A stretch of DNA of 64,000 bases from Perognathus longimembris pacificus (taxonomy: Eukaryota; Chordata; Mammalia; Rodentia; Heteromyidae). Where the stretch lies: contig NC_063172.1 of assembly GCF_023159225.1 (NCBI RefSeq), positions 65,229,067 through 65,293,066 on the forward strand, written 5' to 3'. Made by a program: the position numbers and the translations under genes. This document shows positions 23,421-34,759 of the stretch, piece by piece (the first letter of the stretch is position 1; each line of letters opens with the position of its first letter). Below the pieces are notes generated by a model. That model had not been told where the DNA came from. It was given only the letters and a program-made list of their open reading frames with translations, and made no database searches.

Positions 23421-24079
23421 AATCAAAATAGGATGTAAAGGCCATTCAAACCCGCTACTGCTGCTGCTGGTTGAAGTGTCTCCTCTTTGTATATACTGAC
23501 ATTGGTTCTGATGTTGACAGTTTTCAAAGAGCTACAAGTGAGGTCTTCTGAGGTCACTGTCAGCTTCACCCCAAGATCCTGGGATTTCTGAGGAGCCCCC
23601 GGGGAGGAGCAGCCTCTGCCGCGTTCACCTTGACCAGCACTCATAGTGCATAGTTCACCTTGGCCAGCAATGGCTTGCTCCCTCACCTGACTGAGGCCCT
23701 TCCTTCCCAGGGAGTCCACACCACCACCAGACACCTCTCCCAGGGTCTGCCAGCCCAGGATGGGATGGACGGATGGACGGACGGCACACCCCTCTTCTGT
23801 ACTGGCCAAGTGCAGAACAAAACACATTCCCCTCAAGCTCTACGGATACCGGCTCTACTTTCAGAAACCCAGAAGCAGCTGCTAATTTCTACGTCTATTT
23901 AACTGCCTTAATCCTATGGAACCTACTACATCTCAGGCTCTCTTCTAGGCTCCCTGTACACTGCACAAAAGTGACAAATACTGGCTGCTCTGCAAGCATA
24001 AGCACTCTTGCTCTCGGATTGGTTCTCTTTGGCCTTATTGTTGTTTTGGTTTTGGTTTGGTGGTGGTTGTTGTTGTTGC
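23421..24079. other. Unassigned sequence with overlapping ORFs
   Basis: GC-moderate; a 137-codon ORF on the minus strand and others on the plus strand, none recognised. Contains a short (GGAC/GGAT) run at 23760-23786. Confidence 0.4.
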
Positions 24080-24080
24080 T

Positions 24081-24118
<38 letters not shown>

Positions 24119-24256
24119 AAGGCAGTATCACTATGCAACCCAGGTTGGCCTGGAACTACTCTGTAGCCCAGGCTGGCCTACAGCTCGAGACACTTCTGCC
24201 TCAGCTTTCTAGGGGCTGAAATTACTCGAGTGCAATAACCACCTCCAGGTTTCAGA
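24080..24256 (-). mobile_element. B1 SINE with (GT)n tail
   Basis: (GT)n 24081-24114 followed by CCAGGTTGGCCTGGAACTAC and TGTAGCCCAGGCTGGCCTAC: a classical rodent B1 without a Geo half. Confidence 0.85.
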
Positions 24257-24539
24257 TTGCTTCTGGAAGCCACCACCCAGCCTCTCCACTTCTCCCAGTG
24301 AGGAGGGGAAGTGATTACCTGCTGGAAACCTTCGGTCCCCTGAAGGCCAACGTGTGACACCTCCTTCCAAGATTCGCCTAGTGTGTGCTTGGAAGTGGTT
24401 GATTACAGTCAATCTAGAAACTCGAAACCACTGGTCTCAGCATTAGCCCTTTCCAGAAATTCAATACAAACGGCTCCACAAGTTTTTTGTAAGATCGATC
24501 TATTACACACATGAAACAATGAAACTCTAGCAGCAGGGT

Positions 24540-24664
24540 GTGAGTGTGTGTGTGTGTATGTGTGTGTGTGTGTGTGTGTGTAGGGCTAGATCCATGGCTC
24601 CATAGTAGAGCACCTGCCTTGAAAGCATAAGGTCCTGAGTTCAATCTTCAGTGCCACAGGAGAG
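24540..24664 (+). mobile_element. (GT)n followed by an ID-like SINE
   Basis: GT repeat 24541-24580, then AGTAGAGCACCTGCCTTGAA ... GGTCCTGAGTTCAATC. Here the repeat lies 5' of the SINE, unlike the tail-derived cases. Confidence 0.8.
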
Positions 24665-24859
24665 AAAAGAAGTCAAATAAACAAGTAAAACCAAAAAAAA
24701 AAAAAATGAGTGTACAATGAAAGCTGCTCTCAAAGAAATATTTTCTTTCAAAAGTAATTTAGAATGCACTCAAACATTTAACAGAAAAGACTTCAAGCAT
24801 TGGGAAAGTATTTCCTTACTAGAACCATTACAGAAATATTTCCTGACCCAATAGGGCAC

Positions 24860-25133
24860 TTACCTCTTACTTCCTTGTCCAAACTACTATCTTGTGCACC
24901 AATACAAACATGGCCCCAGATGTCACCTTGGGTAGTTTTCGGGTTGGCCTTGGAGGAGTCTAGATCTTTATAGCCGGCATCAGAATCCTCTTGAGGTCGG
25001 GACCTGTGGATTGCCAGGTCCCGGCTCCTGGGAACCCGCCTGGCCTCGGTAATGAGCACATTGCTAGTGGATTTCCTGGTGCTGCCTGACCTGCTGGTAG
25101 GGATTACACTTGAAGAACCACAGCTCGCACCAG
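24860..25133 (-). other. Exon-like open frame, unknown
   Basis: From a minus-strand TAG near 25136 the frame is open to beyond a donor-like AGAG-GTAAGT near 24862. It reads ENTGASCGSSSVIPTSRSGS, then RKSTSNVLITEARRVPRSRD and SKANPKTTQGDIWGHVCIGA: Ser/Arg-rich and then mixed, with no low complexity. There is no ATG, so it would be an internal exon or part of a retrocopy. The family is not recognised. The neighbouring DNA (25300-25960) is GC-rich and LTR-like, so an old retroviral LTR origin is the main alternative. Confidence 0.25.
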
Positions 25134-25299
25134 TATTTTCTAGCTACCAGCAGCCAGTGGGTCAAAGGCAACCTGCCATTTCTTCATCAAACACAACACA
25201 TCATGCCAACTTAAATCCCCCTTCATGAAGCCACAGAGACTGGTTTTAGAGGGCTTAGGGGTTCACAAGCACAGCTGCGTGGCAAGAAGGCAGCACACC

Positions 25300-26020
25300 T
25301 CAATTCTAAGGGACAGCTCTGACTCTTCCAGACTGTGCCCACTGTTTCTCTTCATCTGCCTTTTCCTTGGTGTCTTCTATTCCATCCCTTATTAATATAA
25401 TAAAGTCATTTCCGTGAGTTTTATGAGCTGTCCTGGGAAATGAATTAAACCTGATGGAAAGGTTAGGGTAATCCCAACTAACAGGCAAGTGGGCCGAAGC
25501 CCGGTCACATCCTGGGATTTCTGACCAGCAGCTGAAGTGGGGCAAGCTTGGGGAACTTCACCTTTAACCCCCGGGACTTGCAGAGCAGAGAGAGCCTGGC
25601 TCTGCAAGGCTGGCAGGGCAGAGACTGCCTTCTCTGGAGGCTCGGCCTTCTCACCACGGCCTTGCGCGGGTGGGGAGGCAGGCCCCTGGTCCCCCAAAGC
25701 CTTGCACATGAACGGTAGCCTGACTGGACCCCAGAGCTATGCACCCAATTGGAAGGCACCCAATTAGAGGGGCAGAGCTACCCAGAGCCTCTGGTCGGGT
25801 TGAGGGACTGATGTGGCCCTCGACACACTTGATGGCGGCCAGCCCAATGGGTCCCAGGGCAGAGGGGTCTCCCATCCTGGGAGCCTGCGTATCTTTTACC
25901 TGAATAAATTCTTGCCGTTTTGTTGCTCTCTCTTGGTCCATGGACTCACCCCACAAAGCCCAAGAAGAAACCTAGCTCAGGTGTGGCCGTTTTGGGGTAT
26001 CAATCTGACACTATCAACTA
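25300..26020. other. GC-rich, SINE-free stretch, possibly an old LTR
   Basis: Unassigned sequence with a palindromic-looking ATTAATATAATAAAGTCATT (about 25391-25410) and GC-rich sequence at 25550-25720. Several overlapping ORFs on both strands cross it, none with a recognisable product. Compatible with a degenerate solitary LTR; not proven. Confidence 0.3.
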
Positions 26021-26024
26021 CTGG

Positions 26025-26474
26025 AGGAGGAGTTTTGAAAACTTTTATGACCAGGCTGGACTTGAACTGCAGTTTCCCTCTCTACCTCCAGAGTAGCTAG
26101 TATTACAGAATTACCGTGTGTAGCTCCCCCCACCTCCACCCCCAGTACCGGGGCTAGGGCTTCCCGTGTGAGCCTACCTCCTGCATGGTGCTTTACCACA
26201 TGAACCATAGCTCCCGGCAACTTTGCTTCGGTTTGTTTTTCAGGTAGAATCTCAAGGGTTTTTTTGCCCTGTCCATGGGGATCTGGTCCCTCCTGCTTAA
26301 GACTTCTGTCTAGCTAAGATTCCAAGAACGGAACCATCATGCCCAGTTTCTGTTATTGTCGCTGAGATGGGATCTTGCTAACTTTCTGCCTGGGCTAGCT
26401 TTGAACTGTGGTCCTCCCGATCTCTACTTCCCAAGTAGCTAAGGTCATAGGTGTGAGCCACCCTGCCTGGCTAA
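26025..26474 (-). mobile_element. Cluster of degenerate B1 and Geo pieces
   Basis: 26045-26105 and 26355-26474 are B1-like (GACCAGGCTGGACTTGAACT; GCCTGGGCTAGCTTTGAACT). 26135-26220 is a tail-half remnant (GTACCGGGGCTAGGGCTTCC). Confidence 0.65.
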
Positions 26475-26884
26475 TCACTTATTACCTATGCCGGTTTTTT
26501 CAGAAAAACTGCAGAATGGAGCAGTTTGATAACAGCCTTTGTGGGACCTTTTCAGAAAGTTTGCTGATGTCTGTGTTAAGGCCTCGCCTTTCAGCTCATA
26601 GACAGCCCTGACCATGCAGACTCCTCGACTGGACGGGGGACCTTAGACTACAGGTGGTAATACTCTTAAGACTGTGACATGCCTGGATTTATTTTATTCA
26701 TAGTAGCCCTGACTTTGCATGTGACATTCATTTCACATAATCTTTTAAGATTTTTGCACAAAACCCAGCTTCATATTCATGTCACTATTTTAATGTCCTT
26801 AATGAAAAAGTATTTTAAAACTGTCTCTACAGGCCTTGGAAGTTTAAAAATGATTGCAAGTATAAATATTATCTAGTGACAACG
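26475..26884. other. Unassigned sequence downstream of the terminal-exon-like unit
   Basis: Nothing recognised. Confidence 0.4.
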
Positions 26885-27142
26885 GAAAATGAAAAGGTTG
26901 TAGCATTTATTATAATAGAGCTGTGTTACAGAGCATTACAAACACACAGGGGAGGGGGGAAATTTCATAGAGTCCAAATTATGCTTAGAAATCAAAGTCA
27001 CCTTTAAAATACAGTATACAACATTTACAGCCTATGTTGGAGACAGATTCTCAATATGTCCAACACAGCCAGTTTTTCTTTCACTGTTCCAACAGATGGC
27101 TCATTCTTTGAGTGATCACCAGATGAAGTAGTTGGCTTAAAT
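26885..27142 (-). other. Terminal-exon-like unit of an unknown transcript
   Basis: On the minus strand a strong pyrimidine tract and acceptor (TTTTTTCTTTTATACAAG, 27143 upward) is followed by an open frame (DGFKFKPTTSSGDHSKNEPS, ending ICLQHRL, stop near 27025), about 120 bases of non-repeat sequence, and a polyadenylation signal AATAAA at 26906-26911. This is the order of parts of a 3' terminal exon. I do not recognise the peptide. It could be the last exon of a long non-coding RNA or of an undescribed gene, an alternative downstream end for ARMC1 transcripts, or coincidence. Confidence 0.3.
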
Positions 27143-27371
27143 TTGAAGCCATCTTGTATAAAAGAAAAAAAAAACTTATCTTTAAACACTAGAATCACAC
27201 TCTGCACAGTGAGCTCACACTGCAAAGCACAAAGAAACCCTGAGCAATTGAGGGAACAGCGGAATACTGCCTCCTTCCACACTTACTCTGGGAAATACGC
27301 TTGAGAAAAGTAGGGAGGCAGCAGCGACTACATAACTGAAAATTTCAGCTTCTCGTTCAGTCATTCATTCT

Positions 27372-27562
27372 GGGCTTGCTTGCTTGCTCATGGCTGTCTC
27401 TCTACCACTTGAGCCATGCCTCCAGCCTGGCTTCTTGCTGCATATTTTGAGGGTGGAGTTTCTTGGACTTTTCTGCCTGGTGCTCATCTCATTTGAACCA
27501 CGATCCAGAGGCTCTCAGTCTCTTGAGTAGCTCGTATTACAGGCATGAGTCACGGATGCCCA
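27372..27562 (-). mobile_element. B1-Geo SINE
   Basis: CTACCACTTGAGCCATGCC, then GAACCACGATCCAGAGGCTC and TTACAGGCATGAGTCACG. A CT repeat follows at 27572-27586. Confidence 0.72.
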
Positions 27563-27756
27563 GTTTCAACCTCTCTCTCTCTCTCAGGCCCAACACATAA
27601 CAGATTCCAAAACCTTGAACGTGCCTTATCTGGGACTCCACTCTGATCATGAAAATACCAGTAAGTGTCTTCAAATAGCTCATAGCTCCTCCTCATACCA
27701 ATTTCTGCATTGCGATGCCCAGATTACAAGAGACAACCTCAGCTAAATTTACAAGC

Positions 27757-27985
27757 AAAGGTATTTTTTGTTTTGGTTTTTTTTTTGCCAGTCCTGGGGC
27801 TTGAACTCAGGGCCTGAGCACTGTCCCTGGCTTCTTTTTGCTCAAGGCTAGCACTCTGCCACTTGAGCCACAGCGCCACTTCCAGCTTTTTCTATATATC
27901 TGGTGCTGAAGAATTGAACCCAGGGCTTCATGTATACGAAGCAAGCACTTACCACTAGGCCATATTCCCAGTCCAAAGGGGTATT
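27757..27985 (-). mobile_element. IDL-Geo SINE
   Basis: Body about 27769-27974 with near-identical flanks AAAGGTATTTTT and AAAGGGGTATTTTT. Confidence 0.92.
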
Positions 27986-28388
27986 TTTAAATGATACATC
28001 AGAGTCACTACCAGCATTAGTAGTTTGACAAGTTATCTCTGTTGTCAGCAAGGCTATTTAGTGGCAAATGATCTAAGCTAAAAAAGCTGTCATCGTTTAC
28101 CATCTCCAATTTCTGTTGAGTTGTGGCCCTGGCTGTAATCCACAACATGGAGAAGCATGGGAAAAGCTGCCATGGGCAACTTCCCTCTACAGAGGCAACA
28201 AAACAAGCTGCCACTTTAAGGCTCCATCTTTGTTTCCTATAAATACCAAATACCAAGCCCTTCGAAATGACAAAGTTTAAATGACAGTTTAAGCTGTATT
28301 TATTCTTCATGGTAGTAGGTTCACATAAAATTATGTTACACGAAAGATAGCTACATGGCTAATATTTTTTTTAAGATTAGTAAGTCAA
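27986..28388. other. Unassigned sequence with a 97-codon minus ORF
   Basis: The ORF (28017-28310) is open but has no recognisable domain; its last part is NDDSFFSLDHLPLNSLADNR. It lies on the same strand as, and about 0.9 kb upstream of, the terminal-exon-like unit at 26885-27142. Confidence 0.3.
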
Positions 28389-28626
28389 AATCATACCTTT
28401 GGGGTTGGGAACATGGCCTAGTGGCAAGAGTGCTTGCCTGGTATACATGAAGCCCTGGGTTCGATTCCCCAGCACCATATATATAGAAAATGGCCTGAAG
28501 TGGCGCTGTGGCTCAAGTGGCAGAGTGCTAGCCTTGAGCAAAAAAAAAAGCCAGGGACAGTGCTCAGGCCTGAATCCAAGCCCAGGACTGGCAAAAAATA
28601 AATAAATAAATAAATAATCATGCCTT
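28389..28626 (+). mobile_element. IDL-Geo SINE
   Basis: Body about 28401-28615 with a (AAAT)n tail; flanks AATCATACCTT and AATCATGCCTT differ by one base. Confidence 0.93.
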
Positions 28627-29149
28627 CATTTCAAGTAAAATAAAAATATCTCACACTAATCAAAATGGTTATGTCTTACTTTGCATAGGAAAGTGAAGCA
28701 CATGATTGAGTCAGGTAGCAAGGAGACCAGAGCTGACCAGTAAATGAGGTCCTTGCTTCAAGAAGTCTAATGAATGGCTGTTATCATTTTCCTAACAACT
28801 GAATCAAAAGCTAACTTTGGGGGTGAATGCTGTAGAAGAATGAAAAATATACAAAATAGTTACTGTATTATTTTAGATGCTGAAATTAAATCCAAAACAG
28901 AGAAGGCAAAGCAGTCAGTGACCAAAATAACAGCCTGGGAAATATAAATTCTATTTGAGCAATGTGTATCTATCTGCATAAATAATGCATACTTAGCTTG
29001 CAGAAATAAGTTGTAAAAATTCTTTCCTATCAAAACTATGCTTTCCTTACAGTACTATTAATCTAACTAAAGTAAAGGGCAAGTAACCAAACTCAATTTT
29101 ACTTCTGCTTTTAGGCAGAAATGTAGTAACAGTTGTGGTAGACAGAGAA
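28627..29149. other. Unassigned AT-rich sequence
   Basis: No repeat or exon recognised. Confidence 0.45.
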
Positions 29150-29515
29150 GCACACACCTTTAATCCCAACACTTTGGAGTCTGAGTCAGGAAGGTTGCAA
29201 GTTTGAGGCTAGCCTGGGTTACATAGTAAAGGACACTTTGGAGATAGTGGTAGGGTTGGTGGGGGTTATTCAGAAGGAACAGAATCCAGAAGCTACTGAG
29301 ATTCATTAACTTTTTTAATTATTATACTTTTCAAAGTTAATCTCGGTGTTAGAAACCATAGTTTGGAGAATCACAGGCTAAAGCTAGCCCAGGGGAAAAA
29401 GTGAAACTATCTGAAAATAACTTAAAAGCAAAAAAAGGTGGACTTTGGGCCTCAAGGGGTAGAATGTCTGCTGAACAAGTGTAGGACCCTGAGTTCCAAG
29501 TTCCAGTACCCCCTA
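29150..29515 (+). mobile_element. B1 SINE and a B1-ID-like SINE
   Basis: 29150-29245 is a plus B1 (CACACACCTTTAATCCCAAC, GAGGCTAGCCTGGGTTACAT). 29345-29512 is a composite with GACCCTGAGTTCCAAGTTCC. Confidence 0.75.
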
Positions 29516-30141
29516 CAAATTCTAAATCAATATAAGGAATTTGGTATATGTACTTTGGTATACGTACTTACATATCATGTGTCTGGCTCATAACATAATA
29601 AGTATAATTATTTCTGATGTTTCATACTCATAAAGGGGGAGATTTTGGATTGACCAGCCCATGCTGCAGTAGATCATATGACAATAAGTAAAAGAAACAT
29701 CCACCATTAGAGATTTAGGACTTCAGGATTTCCTAGTAGCAATTTTTCTTAGAAACTTAATAAATATAACATAATGAGTCTTTTGTCTTGGTTTTATAAA
29801 AAACATCTGAGTCCTACTATAATTCATAGCACAATAAAATTTAAAGCATCAGATCTAAATTTACATTTTTTATGGCTAGTAAATTTATGGTCTTATCAGT
29901 TATATGTACTCACCAATGTTGACCTATTCACATTTAGGCAGGATAATTTTCAACATCTAGGACTATCTGATTCAATGAAAGTGAATGCCGATAGTTCCTT
30001 TCCATTACAGTTACGACGACTGTACTCAGACCCAGGCAGAAAGCATCATTGTGTTCCCAGTCATTTCTGAAACTCTCCCTTAGCTTTATCCCCTGCAAGC
30101 ACCCCTGAGATCAACATGATGGGAGGTTTGGACAAAGTTGG
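29516..30141. other. Unassigned AT-rich sequence
   Basis: A 98-codon plus ORF (29774-30070) is unrecognised and in AT-rich context. Confidence 0.4.
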
Positions 30142-30317
30142 AAAAAGTACTGAGTTCAACAGTACAAGAAATGTATCCAATGCCTAACGTATGAAACTGT
30201 AACCTCTCTGTACAACAGTTTGATAATAAAAATTTGAAAAAAAGTCACAAATGGGAATTAACTGAAGGAAAATAAAGAAATAACTGCTAAAACTAAAAAA
30301 AAAAAAGTACTGAGTTC
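30142..30317 (+). mobile_element. Very short L1 3' end with a 3' transduction
   Basis: A 144-bp insertion (30158-30301) between 16-bp duplications (AAAAAGTACTGAGTTC at 30142-30157 and 30302-30317). It holds about 80 bases of the same L1 3' UTR seen at 16060-16150, a first A-run (30237-30243), about 51 bases of non-L1 sequence with its own AATAAA (30271-30276), and a second A-run. Confidence 0.88.
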
Positions 30318-30493
30318 TCTGGATTAGGTCTTTAGGAGATGAGATAAATTCAATGTAAGATTTTAGATGGAACTCCAATAATCCACAGTTTGACTTGCTA
30401 AAATTCTTAATTGACATTGTTTAAGAAGAAAGTGTGTTCATTTAAGTTAAAGAAGGATCTGAGTCAAAACTCTAAACTTAGGAATTATTTTGG

Positions 30494-30697
30494 GGGCTGA
30501 GAATATGCCTTAGTGGTAGAGTGCTTGCCTAGCATGCATGAAGCCCTGAGTTCAATTCCTCAGAACCACATACACAGAAAAAGCCAGAAGTGGCGCTGTA
30601 GTTCAAGTGCTACAGTGCTAGCCTCAGGCAAAGGAAGCTCAGGGACAGTGCCCAGGCCCTAAGTTCAAGCCCAAGGACTGGCAAAAAAAAAAAAAAA
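30494..30697 (+). mobile_element. IDL-Geo SINE, older copy
   Basis: CCTTAGTGGTAGAGTGCTTG, then AGCCAGAAGTGGCGCTGTAG and an A-run. TATATA and (TTA)n follow to 30725. Confidence 0.9.
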
Positions 30698-30727
30698 AGT
30701 ATATATATATTATTATTATTATTATGT

Positions 30728-30830
30728 GTGCCAGTACTGGGGGCTTGAACTCAGGGTCTGACATTCTTGCTTGACTTTTTTTGCTCAAGGCTATCCCTCT
30801 ACCACTTGAACCACACCTCCATTTCCAAAA
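30728..30830 (-). mobile_element. Geo-half SINE fragment
   Basis: GGGGGCTTGAACTCAGGGTC then TTTGCTCAAGGCTATCCCTC; the left half is missing. Confidence 0.75.
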
Positions 30831-31926
30831 CTCCAGTATTATACTTCCTCTATCTCCCTACCCTTTACCTTACCACCTATCCCAATCACTACACAGCAGA
30901 TTGGTCTCTATTATTCAACCTGACAGTAAAATTTAAGTGAAAATCCGGGTTTCACTATTTCTAAATTTTATATATCCATGTAGGATTTTCCTGTAAAGTG
31001 CTTCGGATTTATCAATATTACTTTCACACAGCATGAACATTTATATGTTAGCTTTGGATTTACTTTTTGAAAGATATTAGGTTTATGCTTATCCTAACGA
31101 TATTACACTACAGAGCCCCTGTCCAATTACATGAAAGAACTATAAGCCAGAAAGCCTTAATCAGTGAAGCCAGCTAAGAATCATCCATTAAAATGCATGT
31201 GAATCTGAAATTTACAAAGGTGTAGAACCAACCTGTTTTCAATAGTTCATTTTTTAGAGTGAAGTTTCATAACTAACTTTAAAATCTCTAGCTAAAATTG
31301 GAACCATTCCTTGAAAACAGGCACAGAATCCTTGTTACATATAAGCTTGTATTACAAATAAACAAACATCTACTATACTCGTGTGTTTCTTACTTACGAA
31401 TTATAATATATATATATATATATATATATTATAGATACCTGAATTCTCAAAAGCACAATCTCTGACTACATTTAATAGTGAGATTGCCTCTGTAAATGAC
31501 ACAATAAATGTACAACTATCTCAAATGGTTGCTATTTCCATTTTATAGTCAGTTATGTGTCTTCATTGTTTTGAAAATTGTAGGTATCTGAAATGAAGTA
31601 GTCAAGAACATTTCTCTATAGTAAATGCTCATAATTGCTATACATGAACACAATCACTTATAGACATATCCAACACACTCCTCAGAAGCAGGTGAAAAGA
31701 AATAAGAGCAGTAACTTGCAGTGCCTTCCTATTAAAAACTTTTGTTTCTAGCATTTAAGATTAATAAAGATGCAAGAAACACATGACATCCACTAACCAA
31801 CATGTACCATCCAACACAATTCTGTTTATATAATAATAGACTGTAATCTATAACAAACAATAATACAAGCTTACTGCAACTAAGGATGGTCTTTTTCATC
31901 CTAATATTCTCTTGTTTTGCTTTTCT
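30831..31926. other. Unassigned AT-rich sequence
   Basis: About 1.1 kb without SINEs, containing the 32-bp AT palindrome. Confidence 0.5.
31402..31433. repeat. 32-bp AT palindrome
   Basis: TATAAT, alternating AT, ATTATA. Confidence 0.9.
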
Positions 31927-32075
31927 TGTGCCAGTCCTGGGGCTTGAACTCAGGATCTGGGTACTGTCCCTTAGCATTTTCCACTCAAATCTAGTGCTCT
32001 ACAATCTGAGCTACAGCTCCACCTCTAGCTTTTTGGTGGTTAACTGGTGGTTAACTGGTGATTAACAGTCTTTTT
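31927..32075 (-). mobile_element. Geo-half SINE fragment with short internal repeats
   Basis: GCCAGTCCTGGGGCTTGAAC ... CTAGTGCTCTACAATCTGAG, with TGGTGGTTAAC repeated three times near 32033-32065. Confidence 0.75.
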
Positions 32076-32476
32076 CCTGCTCTTTTTGGTTTTGGTCCAA
32101 GACTAGGCTTCAAATTTAGTACTTGATGCTTTCACTAACTGGCTGGTACTCTACCAACTGGTACTCTACCTCCAAACCTTTACTCAAGGTTTTTGATTGG
32201 TTGCTGTTTAAAATATCACATCTATTTTATCAAAGAAGCACCTTGCCTTGAAAGGACTTTAAAAATTGCTGAGTTGTCAATATTAAATCAATATCTTTTT
32301 GCTTTATGTCTAGATTCTGGCAATCTGAAGAATTCAATCATGTTAGGGTGTATGTGTTGGTTGATGCCCTTGATTTTACAATAAGTAATACTTTTCAGGG
32401 CTAAAATAAAGAAGAAATAGAAAATTCAGTCCAACAATACATACAGAAGCAGAAAAGTCCCCAAATAACAAGAGCA

Positions 32477-32715
32477 AGTAAGTTTGTGGTTTTTTTTGTT
32501 TGTTTGTTCTTCCCAGTCCTAGGGCTTGAACTCAGGGCCTGAGCACTGTCCATGGCTTCTTTTTGCTCAAGGCTAGCACTCTACCTCTTGAGCCACAGTG
32601 CCACTTCTGGCTTTTTCTGTAAATGTGGTGGTGAGGAATAGAACCCAAGGTTTCATGCATACTAGGCAAGCACTCCACCACTAGGCTACATTCCCAGCTC
32701 TGCCAGAGTAAGTTT
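32477..32715 (-). mobile_element. IDL-Geo SINE
   Basis: Body about 32489-32701; flanks contain AGTAAGTTT on both sides. The old L1 follows immediately. Confidence 0.9.
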
Positions 32716-32734
32716 TTTGTTTTTTGTTTTCTTT

Positions 32735-33955
32735 TGGGGGGAAGCAACATTGGAGATATCACAATAGTAGATTTCAAATTACACTACAGATCCACAGTAA
32801 CAAAAACCATTTAGTGGTATCACAAAAACAAGCTCAAGACCAATGGATCCGAAAATGTAGGAATAAATCCCACACTACTAGAGCTATCTAATTAACAAAA
32901 GAGCCAAAAATTACATAAATGGGGCAGAGAAAACTAGCTATCCATTTGCAGGAGACTGAAAGTGGACTCATATTACTTGCCTTGTAGAAAACTCAACTCC
33001 AAACAGATCAATGAGCTCAAAGTAAGACCTGAAACTTTAAATCTAGTATAGGAAAACACATGGGAAAACCTGGAAGTTATAGGCTCAAGTAATTTACTTG
33101 AACAGGATTCCAACTGCCCAGAAAACAAGAGCCAAGAATTAACACATGGAATTGTATAAAATTAAAAATTTCTGCACAGCAATTAGAACAAAGAAATGAT
33201 CTATGAAATAAGAGAAAAATCTTTGTGAGCTATTGAAAAGAAAAAGGATTAATATTCAAAATGCACAGAGGTAAAAAAATTAAACATTGAAAAGAACAAA
33301 TAATCTAATAAATAAGCAAGTGAACTGACAGTCCTCAAAAGAAATACAAATTGCTAATAAATACATAAAGAAGTATTCAACATCCTTGTCCATAAAGGAA
33401 ATGCAAGTCAAAACCACACTAAGATTCCCTTCCATCCCAATCAGAATGGCAATCATCAAGAAAACAAACATCAAATGCTGGCAAGGACTGGGGAGAGGGA
33501 CTCCTCCTTATACACTGCCAGTGCAAACCACTGTGGAAATCGGTGTGCAGGTTCCTAAAATATCTACAATTTCACCTACCATGCCATACCACTCTTCGGC
33601 ATTTCTCAAAATAAGTATAAATCACTTACCTGTGTTTACTGCAACAATGTTCACCCTAGCTAACCTGTGGAAATCAAGCAAGATGTGCAACACAGATGGA
33701 TGGATGAGGAAGGTATGCTACATATATACTTTGGAATTTTACAATCATAGAGAAAAATGAAATCATGGCATTTGAAGAAAACTGGGTAGAATTGAAGGAC
33801 ATGTTGAGTAAGAAAGTCGGAAAGTCAAATTAGGTTTCTGTTTGTATATAGGAAATAGTCCTAAAAGAATACATATTCATGGACATGAACATACACATAT
33901 ATACATAAATGTTCATATATGCACTAATATAATTTCAAGGTTAAAAAACTCAAAA
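32735..33955 (+). mobile_element. Old L1 fragment (ORF2 end and 3' UTR)
   Basis: Diverged L1: sequence matching ORF2 around the EDQWI-like and ISTAQN-like regions, then an open piece at 33386-33760 (SIKEMQVKTTLRFPSIPIRM, later MRKVCYIYTLEFYN), with frameshifts. It lies immediately downstream of an IDL-Geo SINE and ends in an AT-rich stretch. Confidence 0.8.
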
Positions 33956-33961
33956 TTTCAG

Positions 33962-34070
33962 AAGTGGTGCTGTGGCTCAAATGGTAGGGTGCTAGCCTAG
34001 AGCTAAAGAGCTCAGGGACCACGCCCAGGTCAAGATTTCAAGCCCATGATCAACAAAAACAAAACAAAAA
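33962..34070 (+). mobile_element. Geo-half SINE fragment
   Basis: AGAAGTGGTGCTGTGGCTCA ... CCAGGTCAAGATTTCAAGCC with an A/C tail. Confidence 0.75.
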
Positions 34071-34484
34071 ACTCTAAAGAATAGCTGCCATGAAATAGAT
34101 GGCATTGTGCTAATTGCTATAAGAAAGCCGCATTTATAATGTGAAGTACATCACACAGAAGCCCAAGAATAAAACGAGGACACCGAAAACCAGAGCTGAA
34201 AAATATTAAAGTAGCAAAGACATCCAATTACCTATCCAGGTCTTATATGCAAGTTTTGTTCTAGATAGTTGTACTAGTTGGAGGAAATAGATCTACTGAA
34301 TTAGTTATCAGATTGCAGAACACCATTAGATTTTGGGAGTATCAAAACTAAGTTGGTATTCTCAACCTTGGTTGTATACTGCTTGAATATGGTTACAAAA
34401 TAAAGAGCTCCATCCATCCCTAAAGACTGGCTTAACTGCCTTGAGTGAGACACAGACAATACTATTAAAAGAATATAGATCAGG

Positions 34485-34697
34485 GGGGCTGGGAATATGG
34501 CCTAGTGGCAAGAGCGCTTGCCTCCTACACATGAAGCTCTCAGTTCGATTCCCCAGCACCACATATATGGAAAACGGCCAGAAGGGGCGCTGTGGCTCAG
34601 GTGGCAGAGTGCTAGCCTTGAGCGGGAAGAAGCCAGGGACGGTCGTGCTCAAGCCCTGAGTCCAAGGCCCAGGACTGGCCAAAAAAAAAAAAAAGAA
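34485..34697 (+). mobile_element. IDL-Geo SINE
   Basis: GGCTGGGAATATGGCCTAGT to CCCAGGACTGGCC and an A-run, directly followed by the AT palindrome at 34698-34759. A small duplication (GGTCGTGCTCAAGC) sits in the Geo half. Confidence 0.93.
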
Positions 34698-34701
34698 AGA
34701 A

Positions 34702-34755
<54 letters not shown>

Positions 34756-34759
34756 TTCT
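34698..34759. repeat. 62-bp perfect palindrome around (AT)23
   Basis: AGAATGAT, 46 bases of alternating AT, ATCATTCT: a perfect inverted repeat with no spacer, directly at the tail of an IDL-Geo SINE. Confidence 0.92.
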
